Assembly (NCBI GenBank): GCA_964512995.1
Contig: CAZELM010000014.1
Location: 28,315 to 92,314 of the forward strand
Source: CAZELM01 sp964512995
Lineage (GTDB): Bacteria > CSSED10-310
Direction of reading: 5' to 3'
Length of the DNA stretch: 64,000 nucleotides
Shown here: piece after piece, positions 46,582 through 56,497 of the stretch
Position numbering within the stretch: position 1 is the first letter of the stretch
How the letters are laid out: every line of letters starts with the position of its first letter
The notes under the pieces: generated by a model
What the model saw: the letters and a program-made list of their open reading frames with translations, nothing else
What the model was told of the DNA's origin: nothing
Database searches by the model: none
Made by a program: the position numbers and the translations under genes

Positions 46582-47802
46582 ATGAACCAGAAACAGAAAC
46601 TGGATAAAAATGTATATCTGATGGGAGCGACCTCCTTTTTTACGGATGTCTCATCGGAGATGATTTACCCGTTATTACAGGCGTTTGTCAGTATGGTAAT
46701 GGCCTCTCAAAAGGCAATGCTCGGTCCGGTGCTCGGGATTATCGAGGGAGTCGCGGAATCCACAGCCAGTCTCCTGAAGGTTTTTGTGGGGTATTATTCC
46801 GACCGGATACAGAAACGAAAATGGCCGGCAATCGCCGGGTATGGTCTTTCTGCCGGAGCTAAAGGATTATTGTTGCTTTCCACAGTCGGATGGTATTTTG
46901 TGCTGCTCGCCCGGTTTTTCGACCGTGTCGGGAAAGGAATCCGGACGGCTCCCAGAGACGCATTGATCGCAGAATCCACTCCCAGGGAACTTAAAGGCAA
47001 AGCGTATGGGATACATCGGGCCATGGACTTTGCCGGCGCTTCTGTCGGTGTGTTGCTGTGTTACTTTCTGACGCTGCACTTTATCGATCCCGTCACCAAA
47101 ACTCTCAGAGATATCCAATCATTCTATCTCCTCTTCATCATCTCGATCATCCCTGCCGTTATTGGTGTTCTGTTTTTGTTTCTGATCAGAGAAAAATCTA
47201 CACCGATAAACAGCACCAAACCCAAGCCCAATCTGAACATCCGTCAGTATGATCGCAATCTCCAGCATTTCTTTCTGGTGCAATTCATCTTTACTCTGGG
47301 GAATTCATCCAATCAGTTTCTGCTTCTGCGGAGTATGGATCTCGGATACTCCCTATCGACGGTTATCCTGATGTATATGGTTTTCAATATAGCGACGTCG
47401 ATGTTGAGTACGCGGTTCGGATCCTGGTCGGATAAAATCGGCCGCCGGACCGTATTGATGATGGGATATGCCATTTATACCATCGTCTATATATCATTTG
47501 GATTTATCACAGAAAAAACCCATGTGTTCCTGTGGGTGTTCTGGGTGATCTACGGGATATATTATGCCATGACAGACGGGGTCGAGAAAGCACTGGTCTC
47601 AGATCTCGGTCCTTCGGAGTCGAAAGCAACCGCACTGGGATTTTATCATACGATCGTTGGAATCACGCTGCTGCCGGCGAGTATCATTGCCGGATTGCTG
47701 TTTTCAGTTCATGGCAGCGCGCCATTTTTGTTTGGTGGACTGATGAGTCTGGTGGCTACCATTCTGCTTGGGATGGGTGCGAAAGAAACGAGCCATTCCT
47801 GA
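46582..47802 (+). CDS. MFS transporter
   Basis: This 406-residue protein has twelve predicted membrane helices. The loop between helices 2 and 3 reads VGYYSDRIQKRKWPAI, and the conserved FDRVGKGIRTAPRDALIAES segment belongs to a well-populated bacterial MFS subgroup of unknown substrate. A matching SDKIGRRTVLMMGY loop appears in the second half. It lies 12 nt after the SUI1 gene and is probably cotranscribed with it. The two genes are bracketed by an inverted repeat pair. Confidence 0.9.
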   Translation: MNQKQKLDKNVYLMGATSFFTDVSSEMIYPLLQAFVSMVMASQKAMLGPVLGIIEGVAESTASLLKVFVGYYSDRIQKRKWPAIAGYGLSAGAKGLLLLSTVGWYFVLLARFFDRVGKGIRTAPRDALIAESTPRELKGKAYGIHRAMDFAGASVGVLLCYFLTLHFIDPVTKTLRDIQSFYLLFIISIIPAVIGVLFLFLIREKSTPINSTKPKPNLNIRQYDRNLQHFFLVQFIFTLGNSSNQFLLLRSMDLGYSLSTVILMYMVFNIATSMLSTRFGSWSDKIGRRTVLMMGYAIYTIVYISFGFITEKTHVFLWVFWVIYGIYYAMTDGVEKALVSDLGPSESKATALGFYHTIVGITLLPASIIAGLLFSVHGSAPFLFGGLMSLVATILLGMGAKETSHS

Positions 47803-47866
47803 TTTGAACTCACCCCCAACCCCTCTCCATGAATCGAGAGGGACATATATGCCGGATCCTCATTGA

Positions 47867-47953
47867 CGCTCTCCCAGCGCAGCGACCGGGAGAGGGTCGT
47901 CGGCCCATTCATTTGGAACAGTGAAACAAACTCGGCCGGCGGGGTGAGGGAAA
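47867..47953 (-). repeat. Dispersed inverted element, copy B
   Basis: This is the reverse complement of copy A (45956-46042), with a few mismatches such as AGTTTGTTTCACTG for GATTTGTTTTGCTG. Outer arms CTCACCCCC (47810) and GGGGTGAG (47940s) suggest that copy B may itself sit in a larger palindrome of about 140 bp. Confidence 0.8.
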
Positions 47954-47986
47954 CAACCCTAAATCCACCGATTGACCGCGAAAGAA

Positions 47987-48047
47987 TGGCAGGTTTGAAC
48001 ATCGGTGATTTCTGTTTACCGGGGAGCAACCCGTTTCAAACCAGCCA
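47987..48047. repeat. 61-bp dispersed palindromic element, copy 2
   Basis: Arms TGGCAGGTTTGAA and TTCAAACCAGCCA frame an interior with TTACCGGGGA, as in the copy at 38493-38555. A 12-bp direct repeat GACCGCGAAAGA lies on both sides (47974-47985 and 48061-48072), which may be a duplicated target or an older repeat. Confidence 0.75.
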
Positions 48048-48094
48048 CAACAAATTCCTCGACCGCGAAAGAGTCAGCCGTAAGGGTAAGCCGC

Positions 48095-51000
48095 TCAGTA
48101 TCTGTCGAGAAAACTGGATCGGACGTCTTCCGGCCAATCCTTCGATAATCTGCATTTCAGGCTGCACCGAGCGTCGTCGAGTTCTGTTGCAGTTTCTAAT
48201 CGATCAATCAGTCTGGCAAAACAGGCACCCACTTCGAGAGTTCGTAACTGACTGGCAGGTTCAGCAAGAGTCAATGCCGTCTCCTGATAGCGATGCCAGA
48301 ATGATCCGTCATCTTGGTTATGTTCTGTCAGTGGAAATTTCAATGTATTCAATAACCACTTTTCATCTTCAGGAATCTCCCAGCCATCGAGTTGCTGATA
48401 TAGTCCAGACAACATCTCATCTGGCATTGGCAGTTGTTGCCGAATCCGAATCAGGAGACGCAGATATTCCGCAGGCAGGCTGAAATAGGAGTTGATCTGA
48501 ATATGGGAATCGTTCAGATGATCGAGTAATGTTAATGCACGTTTAAATCGTTTTTGATGATAGGCTGTCATGATCGCGCTGCTGAGCCACCAATTCCATC
48601 TTATATTCCTGCCGGGACGGATATTCCATTCCCGATGAATACGAACCAGTTCCTCCACGATTTGTTCGTGATCATCAAAAATGGATTTCAGGTAGACGTG
48701 GTAAAGTTCGATCTGAAGGTATGTTTCGAACAATGGGGTTGATCGGGCGGATTCGAGTGCTTTTGCGCATGCGATAACTGCCTGATGAAATAAACCCAGC
48801 TTTAGATATATATCGGTCAATGTCATTGAGCAGATGAGTATTTCCCTGGGTTGTCCCCGCTTAACATCCTCGTCGAAAGCCTGAACAACGTATTCCAATG
48901 CTTCATTCAGTTTTCGTTCCAACGAGAACGCCATGCCGATATCATATTGATCACAGATGGTGAAATATTCATCCCCTGTCTGTTTGTGGATCTCCAAGGC
49001 ACGATGCAGAAATTCCCGGCCAATCTCATACTCTCTTCGGAACAAATGAACATGACCCAGACTGGAATAAATCGCTCCGCGCAGGGAAAGACGCTGATTC
49101 TCCTTCAGTTTCTTCAGAATGAACTGATACAGCCGTTCGGCAGCTCCCCATTTGCGAGCGTTCTGGTGGCATTTCCCGATCATCCAAAGAACCTGGCAGA
49201 AATAATGGCTGTTCGTCATTCCATCCTGAACAATCCCTTTCATGACCTGGCGGAATAAATGGAGTGATTCAGTTGTGTTATCCTGAATGAATTGGATATA
49301 TCCTTCCAGGTAAAGAACACTTCTGGGAATTTCGTCAGATTCTCTGAATTGTTTCAATTCCTCGATTTTCTGCCAGCCTTTTTCAATCTGTCCGGTAAAA
49401 ACCAGGTGGATCACGTATTGGTACAATACATCCTGATAAAACGCCTTATCATGATCTCGGCTGACTAATGCAAACAATTCATCGAATAATCCGGATCGAT
49501 TCGACAGATCTCCGAGATAGCTTTTCGACCGGATCAGGAAAAACACGATTTTGGCGATCACCATTCTGAACATTTTTTTCTGCTGGTCATTCAATCTGGG
49601 TATTAATTGATAAGCATGGAGCAGGCAGTTCCGGGCTTTGATGTAGAGTTCCTGATCGATAGCATTCTGTCCGGCCTGATACCAGTTCCGGATGGCTCCG
49701 GTCATATCGCCCACCGCTTCCTGATACCGGGCGATCCGGGCAGGTTCAGAGAATGGCTCACCCAGATTCTGAAGTATTTCGATGATATTCCGATGATAGC
49801 GTTTCAGACTGGTGGCGGAGAGGGTCTGCAACAGAAGTTCCTGTATCTGGAGATGACAGATACGATACCGTTCTCCCAATGGGGTTGATTCCGCAGTCAG
49901 AAATCGATGGAAGATCAGATCGTTCAGCCGTTCGATCATTTCAGGCTCAGATCCGCTGTCCAGAAATTTGATGACCTCGAAAAATGCATCCAGTTGCAAT
50001 ACCGCGATCCATGTTAATGTCTCCAATTGATCGACCGGCAGTTGTCTGATCTGATTCTGAAGGATTTTCTGTAATGGATATGGAACAATGGTCTCTGTTG
50101 TCTGCATCGTTACAACCAGAATCCATGCGCCGTTCTGCACAACCAGATCGCCTTGTGCCGCCCACCCTCGGATCGTTTCGACCAGCATCATCGGATGACC
50201 ATCGCATAGTCTGACAGCCGTACTGACGGTGTTGGAATCGAATGGCTGGTTTACCATGGACGAGACCAGTTCTCGGGAATCGGAATCGGACAATCGCCCC
50301 AGTTCCAGATGGCGGTACCCTGGAAAATACGAAAACTGGTTCGTAAACAGATCCATATCTCCGCGAGAAGAAAAATTCTCCTGACGTACCGTCGTCCATA
50401 TTGCACAGTGAATGGGCTCGATATCTGACCATTTAAACAGATCCTGGAAGAAATTAATATAAAAGGAGTTGGACTGATTGAGATCTTCAATGATGATCAG
50501 CCAATGCGTAATTTGTGTCAATCGGGCAAAGATCCGCGTCAGATAGCGAAGCCGGTTATGCTTATCGCTATGAACAGCCAGAAAGTCCTGAGAATGATGC
50601 GCTTGTCGGGCTGTCCGAAAGATATTGAATGCGGGATGAAGCGGTGCGAGTTCCGGTAAAAAGTCTGTGAGCGGATGCAGATGCTGGATGGATTTTTCGA
50701 TCTGGTCTACAATCTGTTGGATCAGTTCATCCCAATCATCCAGGATTTCTGATCCTGCGCCCACTTTCCGGACACGAACAATCGATTGCTGGTCCGACAG
50801 GCATTGAATGGAGGCTTCCCGGAGCAGCCGGCTTTTACCGATACCGGATTCTCCGGAAACAAGAGTGAATGTCAATGGATGATCCCGATTCGCACTGAGC
50901 GTCGATGCCAGATAATCCATTTCGTTGTGCCGATTGACAAATCGTGGACGAAGTGGAGGACCTGACATATCCGGTGGTGACTGAATCGCAATCTGCTCTT

Positions 51001-51835
51001 TAGATTTCAAAATGTCTGCGATGGTCCTGAGCCGATCGGCGACAATATCTGCGGATGCGGGACGATCCCAGGGTTCTTTCGCCAGCAACTCCTCACACAA
51101 ACGGGATAGCTCCGACGGGCATGTCCGGACAATCGCGCTTATGGGTACGGGAGTGGATGACATCTGCAGGGTGATCATCCCGAAAATGGAATCACATTCA
51201 AATGGCAATTTTCCGGTCAGCAGTTCATAAAGGATCACTCCGAAAGAATAGAGATCAGAGCGGAAGTCGATCTCATCACACCGGAATTGTTCCGGAGAAA
51301 TATAATGCAATGTCCCCATCAGATTCTGAGACATTGTCAAAACCGTCGTCGCATTCACGGGTTTCACCAGACCAAAATCCATCAGCTTGGGTTGACCATC
51401 GGGTGTCATGAGTATATTTCCCGGTTTCAGATCCCGATGGATAAAATTATTCCGATGAACATAGGCCAGAGCATCGGCCGCGAGGGACATTCGATAGCAA
51501 ATGTGATCCCATCCCGGATGAGTATCCCGGTACGCTTTCAGATCGCACCCCTGGATATACTCCATGGTATAAAACGGTTGATCATGATGCAGACCCTGCT
51601 CGTAGACGGTCATAACTCCCGGATGGCTGAGCCGGGAGATCGCCTGGAACTCCCGATGAAACCGGATGGCGGCGCCCCGGTCATTCATCATCGGCGTCAG
51701 CAGTTTCAAAGCGATCTGATGTTCGGTCAGTGGATCCCGGACCAGATAAACCGTTCCCTGACCACCGCGGCCCAGAAGCCGGAGAATTTCATACCGATCA
51801 ATCTTTTTGATTTCCATGTTCAGCGGTTTATTCAT
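48095..51835 (-). CDS. Ser/Thr kinase fused to AAA-type ATPase and TPR region
   Basis: This 1246-residue signalling protein starts with a kinase domain (about 12-275): LGRGGQGTVYLV, ALKLL with the Lys, FIHRDLKPGNILM, LMDFGLVK and SPEQF. An AAA_16-type ATPase follows, with Walker A VSGESGIGKSRLL (about 327) and a Walker B-like HWLIIIEDLNQ. The rest (about 650-1200) is TPR-like helices. The design resembles PknK-like bacterial STAND kinases in which TPR repeats sense a ligand. No membrane segment is present. Its start overlaps the stop of the TPR membrane gene upstream (ATGA), so the two are translationally coupled. Confidence 0.92.
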   Translation of the reverse strand: MNKPLNMEIKKIDRYEILRLLGRGGQGTVYLVRDPLTEHQIALKLLTPMMNDRGAAIRFHREFQAISRLSHPGVMTVYEQGLHHDQPFYTMEYIQGCDLKAYRDTHPGWDHICYRMSLAADALAYVHRNNFIHRDLKPGNILMTPDGQPKLMDFGLVKPVNATTVLTMSQNLMGTLHYISPEQFRCDEIDFRSDLYSFGVILYELLTGKLPFECDSIFGMITLQMSSTPVPISAIVRTCPSELSRLCEELLAKEPWDRPASADIVADRLRTIADILKSKEQIAIQSPPDMSGPPLRPRFVNRHNEMDYLASTLSANRDHPLTFTLVSGESGIGKSRLLREASIQCLSDQQSIVRVRKVGAGSEILDDWDELIQQIVDQIEKSIQHLHPLTDFLPELAPLHPAFNIFRTARQAHHSQDFLAVHSDKHNRLRYLTRIFARLTQITHWLIIIEDLNQSNSFYINFFQDLFKWSDIEPIHCAIWTTVRQENFSSRGDMDLFTNQFSYFPGYRHLELGRLSDSDSRELVSSMVNQPFDSNTVSTAVRLCDGHPMMLVETIRGWAAQGDLVVQNGAWILVVTMQTTETIVPYPLQKILQNQIRQLPVDQLETLTWIAVLQLDAFFEVIKFLDSGSEPEMIERLNDLIFHRFLTAESTPLGERYRICHLQIQELLLQTLSATSLKRYHRNIIEILQNLGEPFSEPARIARYQEAVGDMTGAIRNWYQAGQNAIDQELYIKARNCLLHAYQLIPRLNDQQKKMFRMVIAKIVFFLIRSKSYLGDLSNRSGLFDELFALVSRDHDKAFYQDVLYQYVIHLVFTGQIEKGWQKIEELKQFRESDEIPRSVLYLEGYIQFIQDNTTESLHLFRQVMKGIVQDGMTNSHYFCQVLWMIGKCHQNARKWGAAERLYQFILKKLKENQRLSLRGAIYSSLGHVHLFRREYEIGREFLHRALEIHKQTGDEYFTICDQYDIGMAFSLERKLNEALEYVVQAFDEDVKRGQPREILICSMTLTDIYLKLGLFHQAVIACAKALESARSTPLFETYLQIELYHVYLKSIFDDHEQIVEELVRIHREWNIRPGRNIRWNWWLSSAIMTAYHQKRFKRALTLLDHLNDSHIQINSYFSLPAEYLRLLIRIRQQLPMPDEMLSGLYQQLDGWEIPEDEKWLLNTLKFPLTEHNQDDGSFWHRYQETALTLAEPASQLRTLEVGACFARLIDRLETATELDDARCSLKCRLSKDWPEDVRSSFLDRY

Positions 51836-54063
51836 GGAGTGGTATCTCCCGGAGATGGTTCACTCAACATCCGTCTGCATTCCGCCAATTTTTCAACGAC
51901 TTCCGGATCCGATCCATGCACAGAAGCATACTGAACCAGAAACCGTTCCCCCTGGCGGACATTTCCCAGGCGGATATATGCCAGTCCGATGGATTTCAAT
52001 AAGGTTGTCTGAGAGGGATTCTGAGCCAGGTTGGCTTTGAAGTCAGCGATCTCTGATCCCAGATCAGCATAAAATGCAGTGTTTGGATCCAATTTCCTTC
52101 CACTGTCCAATGATGATTTGGCTTCTTTGTATTTACCGACTTCCAGATACGTGATTCCGAGATTGATCCGTGCCGGAGCGAATTGCGGGGCGAGTCGGAT
52201 GGTTTTCAGGTAATAGTCGATGGACCGATCATATTCTTCTTTCTGCCAATAGATCAATCCCAATGTCTGGCTTGCATGGTACAGCGATGGATCTTGCTCC
52301 AGCGCTTTGTTCAGATATCCAATGGCACGATCCAGATCCCCCTTTGCGAACGCGATGGCACCCATATGGTTCACGGCGAAGGCGAAATCAGGTTGCAGTT
52401 CCAAGGATTTCAAACACATCTGCTCTGCCTCGGCCAATTGTCCCATATTGTTCAACGCCACACTCAGATTATAGTAGTTGTGCGCTTTGTCGGGACGCAG
52501 TTCCAGTGCTTTCCGATAGTTTTCGATGGCTTCCCAGTATCGCTGGAGTGAATTGTACAGACTGCCCAGATTTGAGTATGCTTCCTCGAAATGGGGATTC
52601 AACGACAATGCTTTTTTGTAGTTCTTTTCAGCCAGTTCCACATTCCCGAGATTTTCATATACGACACCCAGATCGTAATAGGCCTGTGTATAATCCGGTT
52701 TGAGTCTGACGGCATTGAGCAGGTAGGGGAGCGCTTTTTCCGTCTCACCTGCTTTGTGGAGCGTCGATCCCAGATTCATCTGAGCCCGATGTGCACGGGG
52801 AGCGTCCCGGACCGTGGTGGACCACAGTGACAGAGAATCTCTCCAGACCGGATTCCGCTGCATCGTCCGAGCCGACAGTATCACGGTAATGATCAGAATC
52901 ACTGCAGAAGGAATCGACACCAGGGACTCCAGGGCATGTGTGTTTTTGCGTTCATACCATATGGAAAAGAAAGCGCCAATAGCCAGAAACATGCCGACTC
53001 CCGGAAGATACAAATAGCGTTCTGCAATCGGATTGGCGATGGGAATCAGGTTGGATACCGGGAGCAGGGCCAGCAGATACCAGGCAAATCCTGAACCATA
53101 CCAGCGACCAGCTCGGTATCCATGAACCATCAGTCCCAGTAGACCCACCATACCGACAGCACCCAATAACACGCTTCCATCAAAAATACTGGCCGGGACC
53201 GGTATTTCGTAGTCGGCTCTCAGCAGATCCGGGAATATGAACAGCCGGATATAATGACCCATGATCGAACAACTGCTCAGAAGTGCGGTCCACCGGGAAT
53301 TTCCAATCAGATCATAAACGGGAGCATCGGGATTGTTCAGGATAACAAACCGGACCGGAAGATAGATGATCACCGCGAACACGGCAGGCAGGATGACTTT
53401 CCATGTTTGTTTCACGCGTCGAACAATGTCACCCGCTGATCTGATCTGGGATCGATTCATGAGAACGGCTGTCAGAAGAAATGGAGTGACCATGCCATTT
53501 TCCTTGGAGAAACAAGCGCATAGAGTGAAACCGAACGATGCGATCATCCGGACACCGGAAGGTTGACATTTTCCGGGCGTAACAGCTCCAATGAGCATCC
53601 ACAGGGAGCATATGGTCAACAGCGTCACCAGAATGTCTTCCCGAAAGGCAATGGCATTGACCGCCTCGCTCATCACGGGATGAATGCCCATCAGCAACGT
53701 TGCCACGAACGCAACGATCGGAGACCGGGACAACTCCCGCAGGAAAAGGAACATGATTACGACCGTGGCCAGATGCAGAAGCAGATTGGTGAGATGATGG
53801 CCGAATGGATTGAGCCTCCAGACAGAGTAATCCAACAGGACCGTTGCTGTCACAACCGGCCGATACGTGTATTCTCCCGTGAGAGAAAAATAGCGGCTGT
53901 CGAACAAAACGGTGAGGTCACGGCTGGTCTGAAGCCATTCATTGTTGGTGATGATGTCTTCGTCATCATAGACGAATTTATTTTCGAGTGCGTTCCAATA
54001 GGCGACCAATCCAAAAAGGACAATGACTGAGATAAAAATCAGTGAATGATCTTTCGAGCGCAT
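51832..54063 (-). CDS. TMTC/GT-C-like membrane protein with C-terminal TPR repeats
   Basis: With the start MRSKDHSLIFI the protein has 743 residues. An alternative ATG at 54159 has a better GGAG but adds an unusual 32-residue leader. About ten membrane helices fill residues 8-390. The first outer loop contains NKFVYDDEDIITNN, the acidic pair of polyprenyl-sugar-dependent GT-C enzymes, as in eukaryotic TMTC O-mannosyltransferases. At least seven TPR units follow (such as PDYTQAYYDLGVVYENLGN and PHFEEAYSNLGSLYNSLQR). It probably glycosylates exported proteins (inference). It is coupled to the kinase/ATPase gene. Confidence 0.85.
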   Translation of the reverse strand: MRSKDHSLIFISVIVLFGLVAYWNALENKFVYDDEDIITNNEWLQTSRDLTVLFDSRYFSLTGEYTYRPVVTATVLLDYSVWRLNPFGHHLTNLLLHLATVVIMFLFLRELSRSPIVAFVATLLMGIHPVMSEAVNAIAFREDILVTLLTICSLWMLIGAVTPGKCQPSGVRMIASFGFTLCACFSKENGMVTPFLLTAVLMNRSQIRSAGDIVRRVKQTWKVILPAVFAVIIYLPVRFVILNNPDAPVYDLIGNSRWTALLSSCSIMGHYIRLFIFPDLLRADYEIPVPASIFDGSVLLGAVGMVGLLGLMVHGYRAGRWYGSGFAWYLLALLPVSNLIPIANPIAERYLYLPGVGMFLAIGAFFSIWYERKNTHALESLVSIPSAVILIITVILSARTMQRNPVWRDSLSLWSTTVRDAPRAHRAQMNLGSTLHKAGETEKALPYLLNAVRLKPDYTQAYYDLGVVYENLGNVELAEKNYKKALSLNPHFEEAYSNLGSLYNSLQRYWEAIENYRKALELRPDKAHNYYNLSVALNNMGQLAEAEQMCLKSLELQPDFAFAVNHMGAIAFAKGDLDRAIGYLNKALEQDPSLYHASQTLGLIYWQKEEYDRSIDYYLKTIRLAPQFAPARINLGITYLEVGKYKEAKSSLDSGRKLDPNTAFYADLGSEIADFKANLAQNPSQTTLLKSIGLAYIRLGNVRQGERFLVQYASVHGSDPEVVEKLAECRRMLSEPSPGDTTP

Positions 54064-54332
54064 GGATTTTCGTCTTCCAATCACCGCTAGAACTGAAACC
54101 CGGTTTCCGGATTTCAAGGATATCATAAAAAGTCCTGAGATAGAAACAAACAATCGCATTAAGGAACTCCGATGAATCACAATCATCGCTTCGGTTACCG
54201 GATCAGGCTTCAAAGCCGGATTGTGACCATCGACATCATTCCCGAGGGCACAATATGGAAAACAAATGGGTGCAATATGTGTGGTTTCGGTTATAATCAA
54301 GCCGGAGAATGGGGATTCAAGGGGTATCGGAA

Positions 54333-55481
54333 GTGGATATTTCGGTCATTATTGTGACATATAATGTTATGGAAGAGACACGAGCGTGTCTGCAAACCTT
54401 GATTCCACAGCTTCAGCCGTATCGATCTGAAATCATTGTTGTGGATAATGCATCGGACGATGGTACCGTGATTGCGCTCCAAAAGGAATTTCCCGGTCTG
54501 GTCCTGGTTCCACAACGATCCAATCTCGGATTTGCTCCAGCCATAAATGCCGGCATCCGTATCTCTTCCGGACGGTACCTGCTGCTGCTCAATCCAGACA
54601 CATTGCTTTTGAGTCGTTGCATCGATCATCTGATCCAGTGTCTGGACCGGGACACTCATGCCGGAGCAGCCGGACCACGAGCCTACTGGGACACTTCCCG
54701 GCAGTTCATGATCTCGTGTTTGAAAGTGCCGTCTCCTCTGATTCTTTGGCTGACCCATTCGATCTGCAGCAAGTGGAATCCTCTGACATCTGTCCTTCTC
54801 CCCTACTGGCGTATGGATTGGGATTATTGGTTTCAGGGTCCGGATCCATTCCCCGTTCCTGCCATCGGAGGGGCTTACATCATGATGAAGCGGGAGGCAC
54901 TGGATGCGATCGGTGGGCAATTGGATGCCACATTTTTCTTAGGATATGAGGATGTGGATCTCGCCATCCGTCTCCACAGAAACGGATATCAGCTTCTGAC
55001 GGTTCCCCAAGCTGAACTTGTCCACTATTACGGCGCGAGCAAACGGAAATCACAGGCGGCAATCGCGCATTGTACCGATTGGACCCGGGATCCGCTCCAG
55101 TTTATCACCAAGTACTACGGCACCTCTCCCGGCAGACGCTTTTCCATGGCTCTGAATCTGGAAGCAACGGCAAAAGGCGTCCTGAGCAGGATCTTCAGAA
55201 AGAGCAATGGTGACTCACCCGGCAGTAACTCAAGAGCAACCGATATCCTCCTGGAATGGTCCAATTCAACCCACTCTGATCCCTATCTGGTCGAGATCGC
55301 AACATCTCCCACTTTTTTTGATAAATTCGGAATTATCACATCGAACAGAAAGGTGCTTCTTGGACAGAATCTTCAACAGAATCTCTTACCAGGCCTCTAT
55401 TTTTACCGGATATTCGGCATTCCGCCGACGATGTCAACGCACATCGGTTCCGGTACATTCCATGTGCCGGTGATCACATGA
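54333..55481 (+). CDS. GT2-family glycosyltransferase
   Basis: The GTG start (VDISVIIVTYNV) has AAGGGG 8 nt upstream and matches the usual family beginning. An ATG at 54309 has its only GGAG just one base away. The 382-residue protein has the GT-A core: VVDNASDDG, LLNPDT (metal site), AIGGAYIMMKREAL and FFLGYEDVDLAIRLHRNGY, as in WbbL-like rhamnosyltransferases. The C-terminal 80 residues (from about 290) form an extra domain rich in beta strands. Its stop overlaps the radical SAM gene (ATGA). It is divergent from the TPR membrane gene. Confidence 0.92.
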   Translation: MDISVIIVTYNVMEETRACLQTLIPQLQPYRSEIIVVDNASDDGTVIALQKEFPGLVLVPQRSNLGFAPAINAGIRISSGRYLLLLNPDTLLLSRCIDHLIQCLDRDTHAGAAGPRAYWDTSRQFMISCLKVPSPLILWLTHSICSKWNPLTSVLLPYWRMDWDYWFQGPDPFPVPAIGGAYIMMKREALDAIGGQLDATFFLGYEDVDLAIRLHRNGYQLLTVPQAELVHYYGASKRKSQAAIAHCTDWTRDPLQFITKYYGTSPGRRFSMALNLEATAKGVLSRIFRKSNGDSPGSNSRATDILLEWSNSTHSDPYLVEIATSPTFFDKFGIITSNRKVLLGQNLQQNLLPGLYFYRIFGIPPTMSTHIGSGTFHVPVIT

Positions 55482-56497
55482 ACCTATTACCCTGGTTCAC
55501 TCACATGAAAATCGGGTGGTTCATCAACCGCTGGATTCGCCTGGCTCCCCATGTATTTGTTGTGGAACCCACGAACCGTTGTAATCTCCGATGCCACATG
55601 TGCCCTTCTCATGGAACCCATCCGGAGATTTCCCGTTCGCGTGACATCGGAGACATGCCTGTCGAACAGTTTCAGACAGTCATTCAACAGATTTCCCATT
55701 GGGTCGGCAAGCGGAGCGGCTATATTATCGTTCATGGCGCAGGTGAACCCCTGATGCATCCCCGTTACATCGATCTGCTTAGAATCATCCGGAATGCCGG
55801 TAATCTGAGATGTGGATTCCTGACCAATGGCGTGCTTTTCGACCCGGAGATCAGCCGTGAGATCGTATCCCTTGGCGTTTCCGACATCGGATTCAGTCTC
55901 AATGGTCTGGATGACACCACATATCAATCCATCACCGGAACAACGGCATGGAACAAGGCAACAGATCATCTTCATCAGTTTCTGGAGTTACTTGAAAAGT
56001 GCCCAAAACCAATTCCCTTTGTCCGGATCCAGATCGTATCATCCCCGGAAACGGACCATCTGCTGGATGCTTTTCTGAACACATGGCTCCCCCGTGTAAA
56101 TGAAATCGTCATCCAGATACCCCGCGGACCCACTGGACGAACGTTTGAGGGCAACGGTGGGAGCGGTGACACGGGTCGAGTAGACCGGTTTCCCTGCCAT
56201 CGTATCACCGTTCCCATGACAATCGGCTGGAATGGTGATGTTTACCTGTGCTGTGAAGACTGGCATGGGGAAATGGTGATCGGAAATGTGTTACGAGAGC
56301 GGTTGGATGAGATCCAACAAAAGCGGCGTGATCTCATCCTCACTCACCGAATAGTCGGCTCTCATGCCATCCCGTTATGCGCAGATTGCATCAATCGGTT
56401 TGAGCCTCATATCACACGGTTTACGGAACACGACAGAGAGTGGATAGAGTCACCACTTTGGACTCGTGTCCGCCGGATCAAAGGAGACGTGGGATGA
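55478..56497 (+). CDS. Radical SAM / SPASM-domain protein
   Basis: This 339-residue protein has the [4Fe-4S] motif CNLRCHMC (Cys35, Cys39, Cys42) for S-adenosylmethionine cleavage, a HGAGEPLMHP segment and TNGVLF in the barrel. The C-terminal SPASM-type region has CHRITVPMTIGWNGDVYLCCED and CADC, providing auxiliary cluster ligands. Such proteins modify peptides, sugars or cofactors. It overlaps both its neighbours by ATGA, so three genes are tightly coupled: GT2, this enzyme and a second radical SAM protein. Confidence 0.93.
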   Translation: MNLLPWFTHMKIGWFINRWIRLAPHVFVVEPTNRCNLRCHMCPSHGTHPEISRSRDIGDMPVEQFQTVIQQISHWVGKRSGYIIVHGAGEPLMHPRYIDLLRIIRNAGNLRCGFLTNGVLFDPEISREIVSLGVSDIGFSLNGLDDTTYQSITGTTAWNKATDHLHQFLELLEKCPKPIPFVRIQIVSSPETDHLLDAFLNTWLPRVNEIVIQIPRGPTGRTFEGNGGSGDTGRVDRFPCHRITVPMTIGWNGDVYLCCEDWHGEMVIGNVLRERLDEIQQKRRDLILTHRIVGSHAIPLCADCINRFEPHITRFTEHDREWIESPLWTRVRRIKGDVG

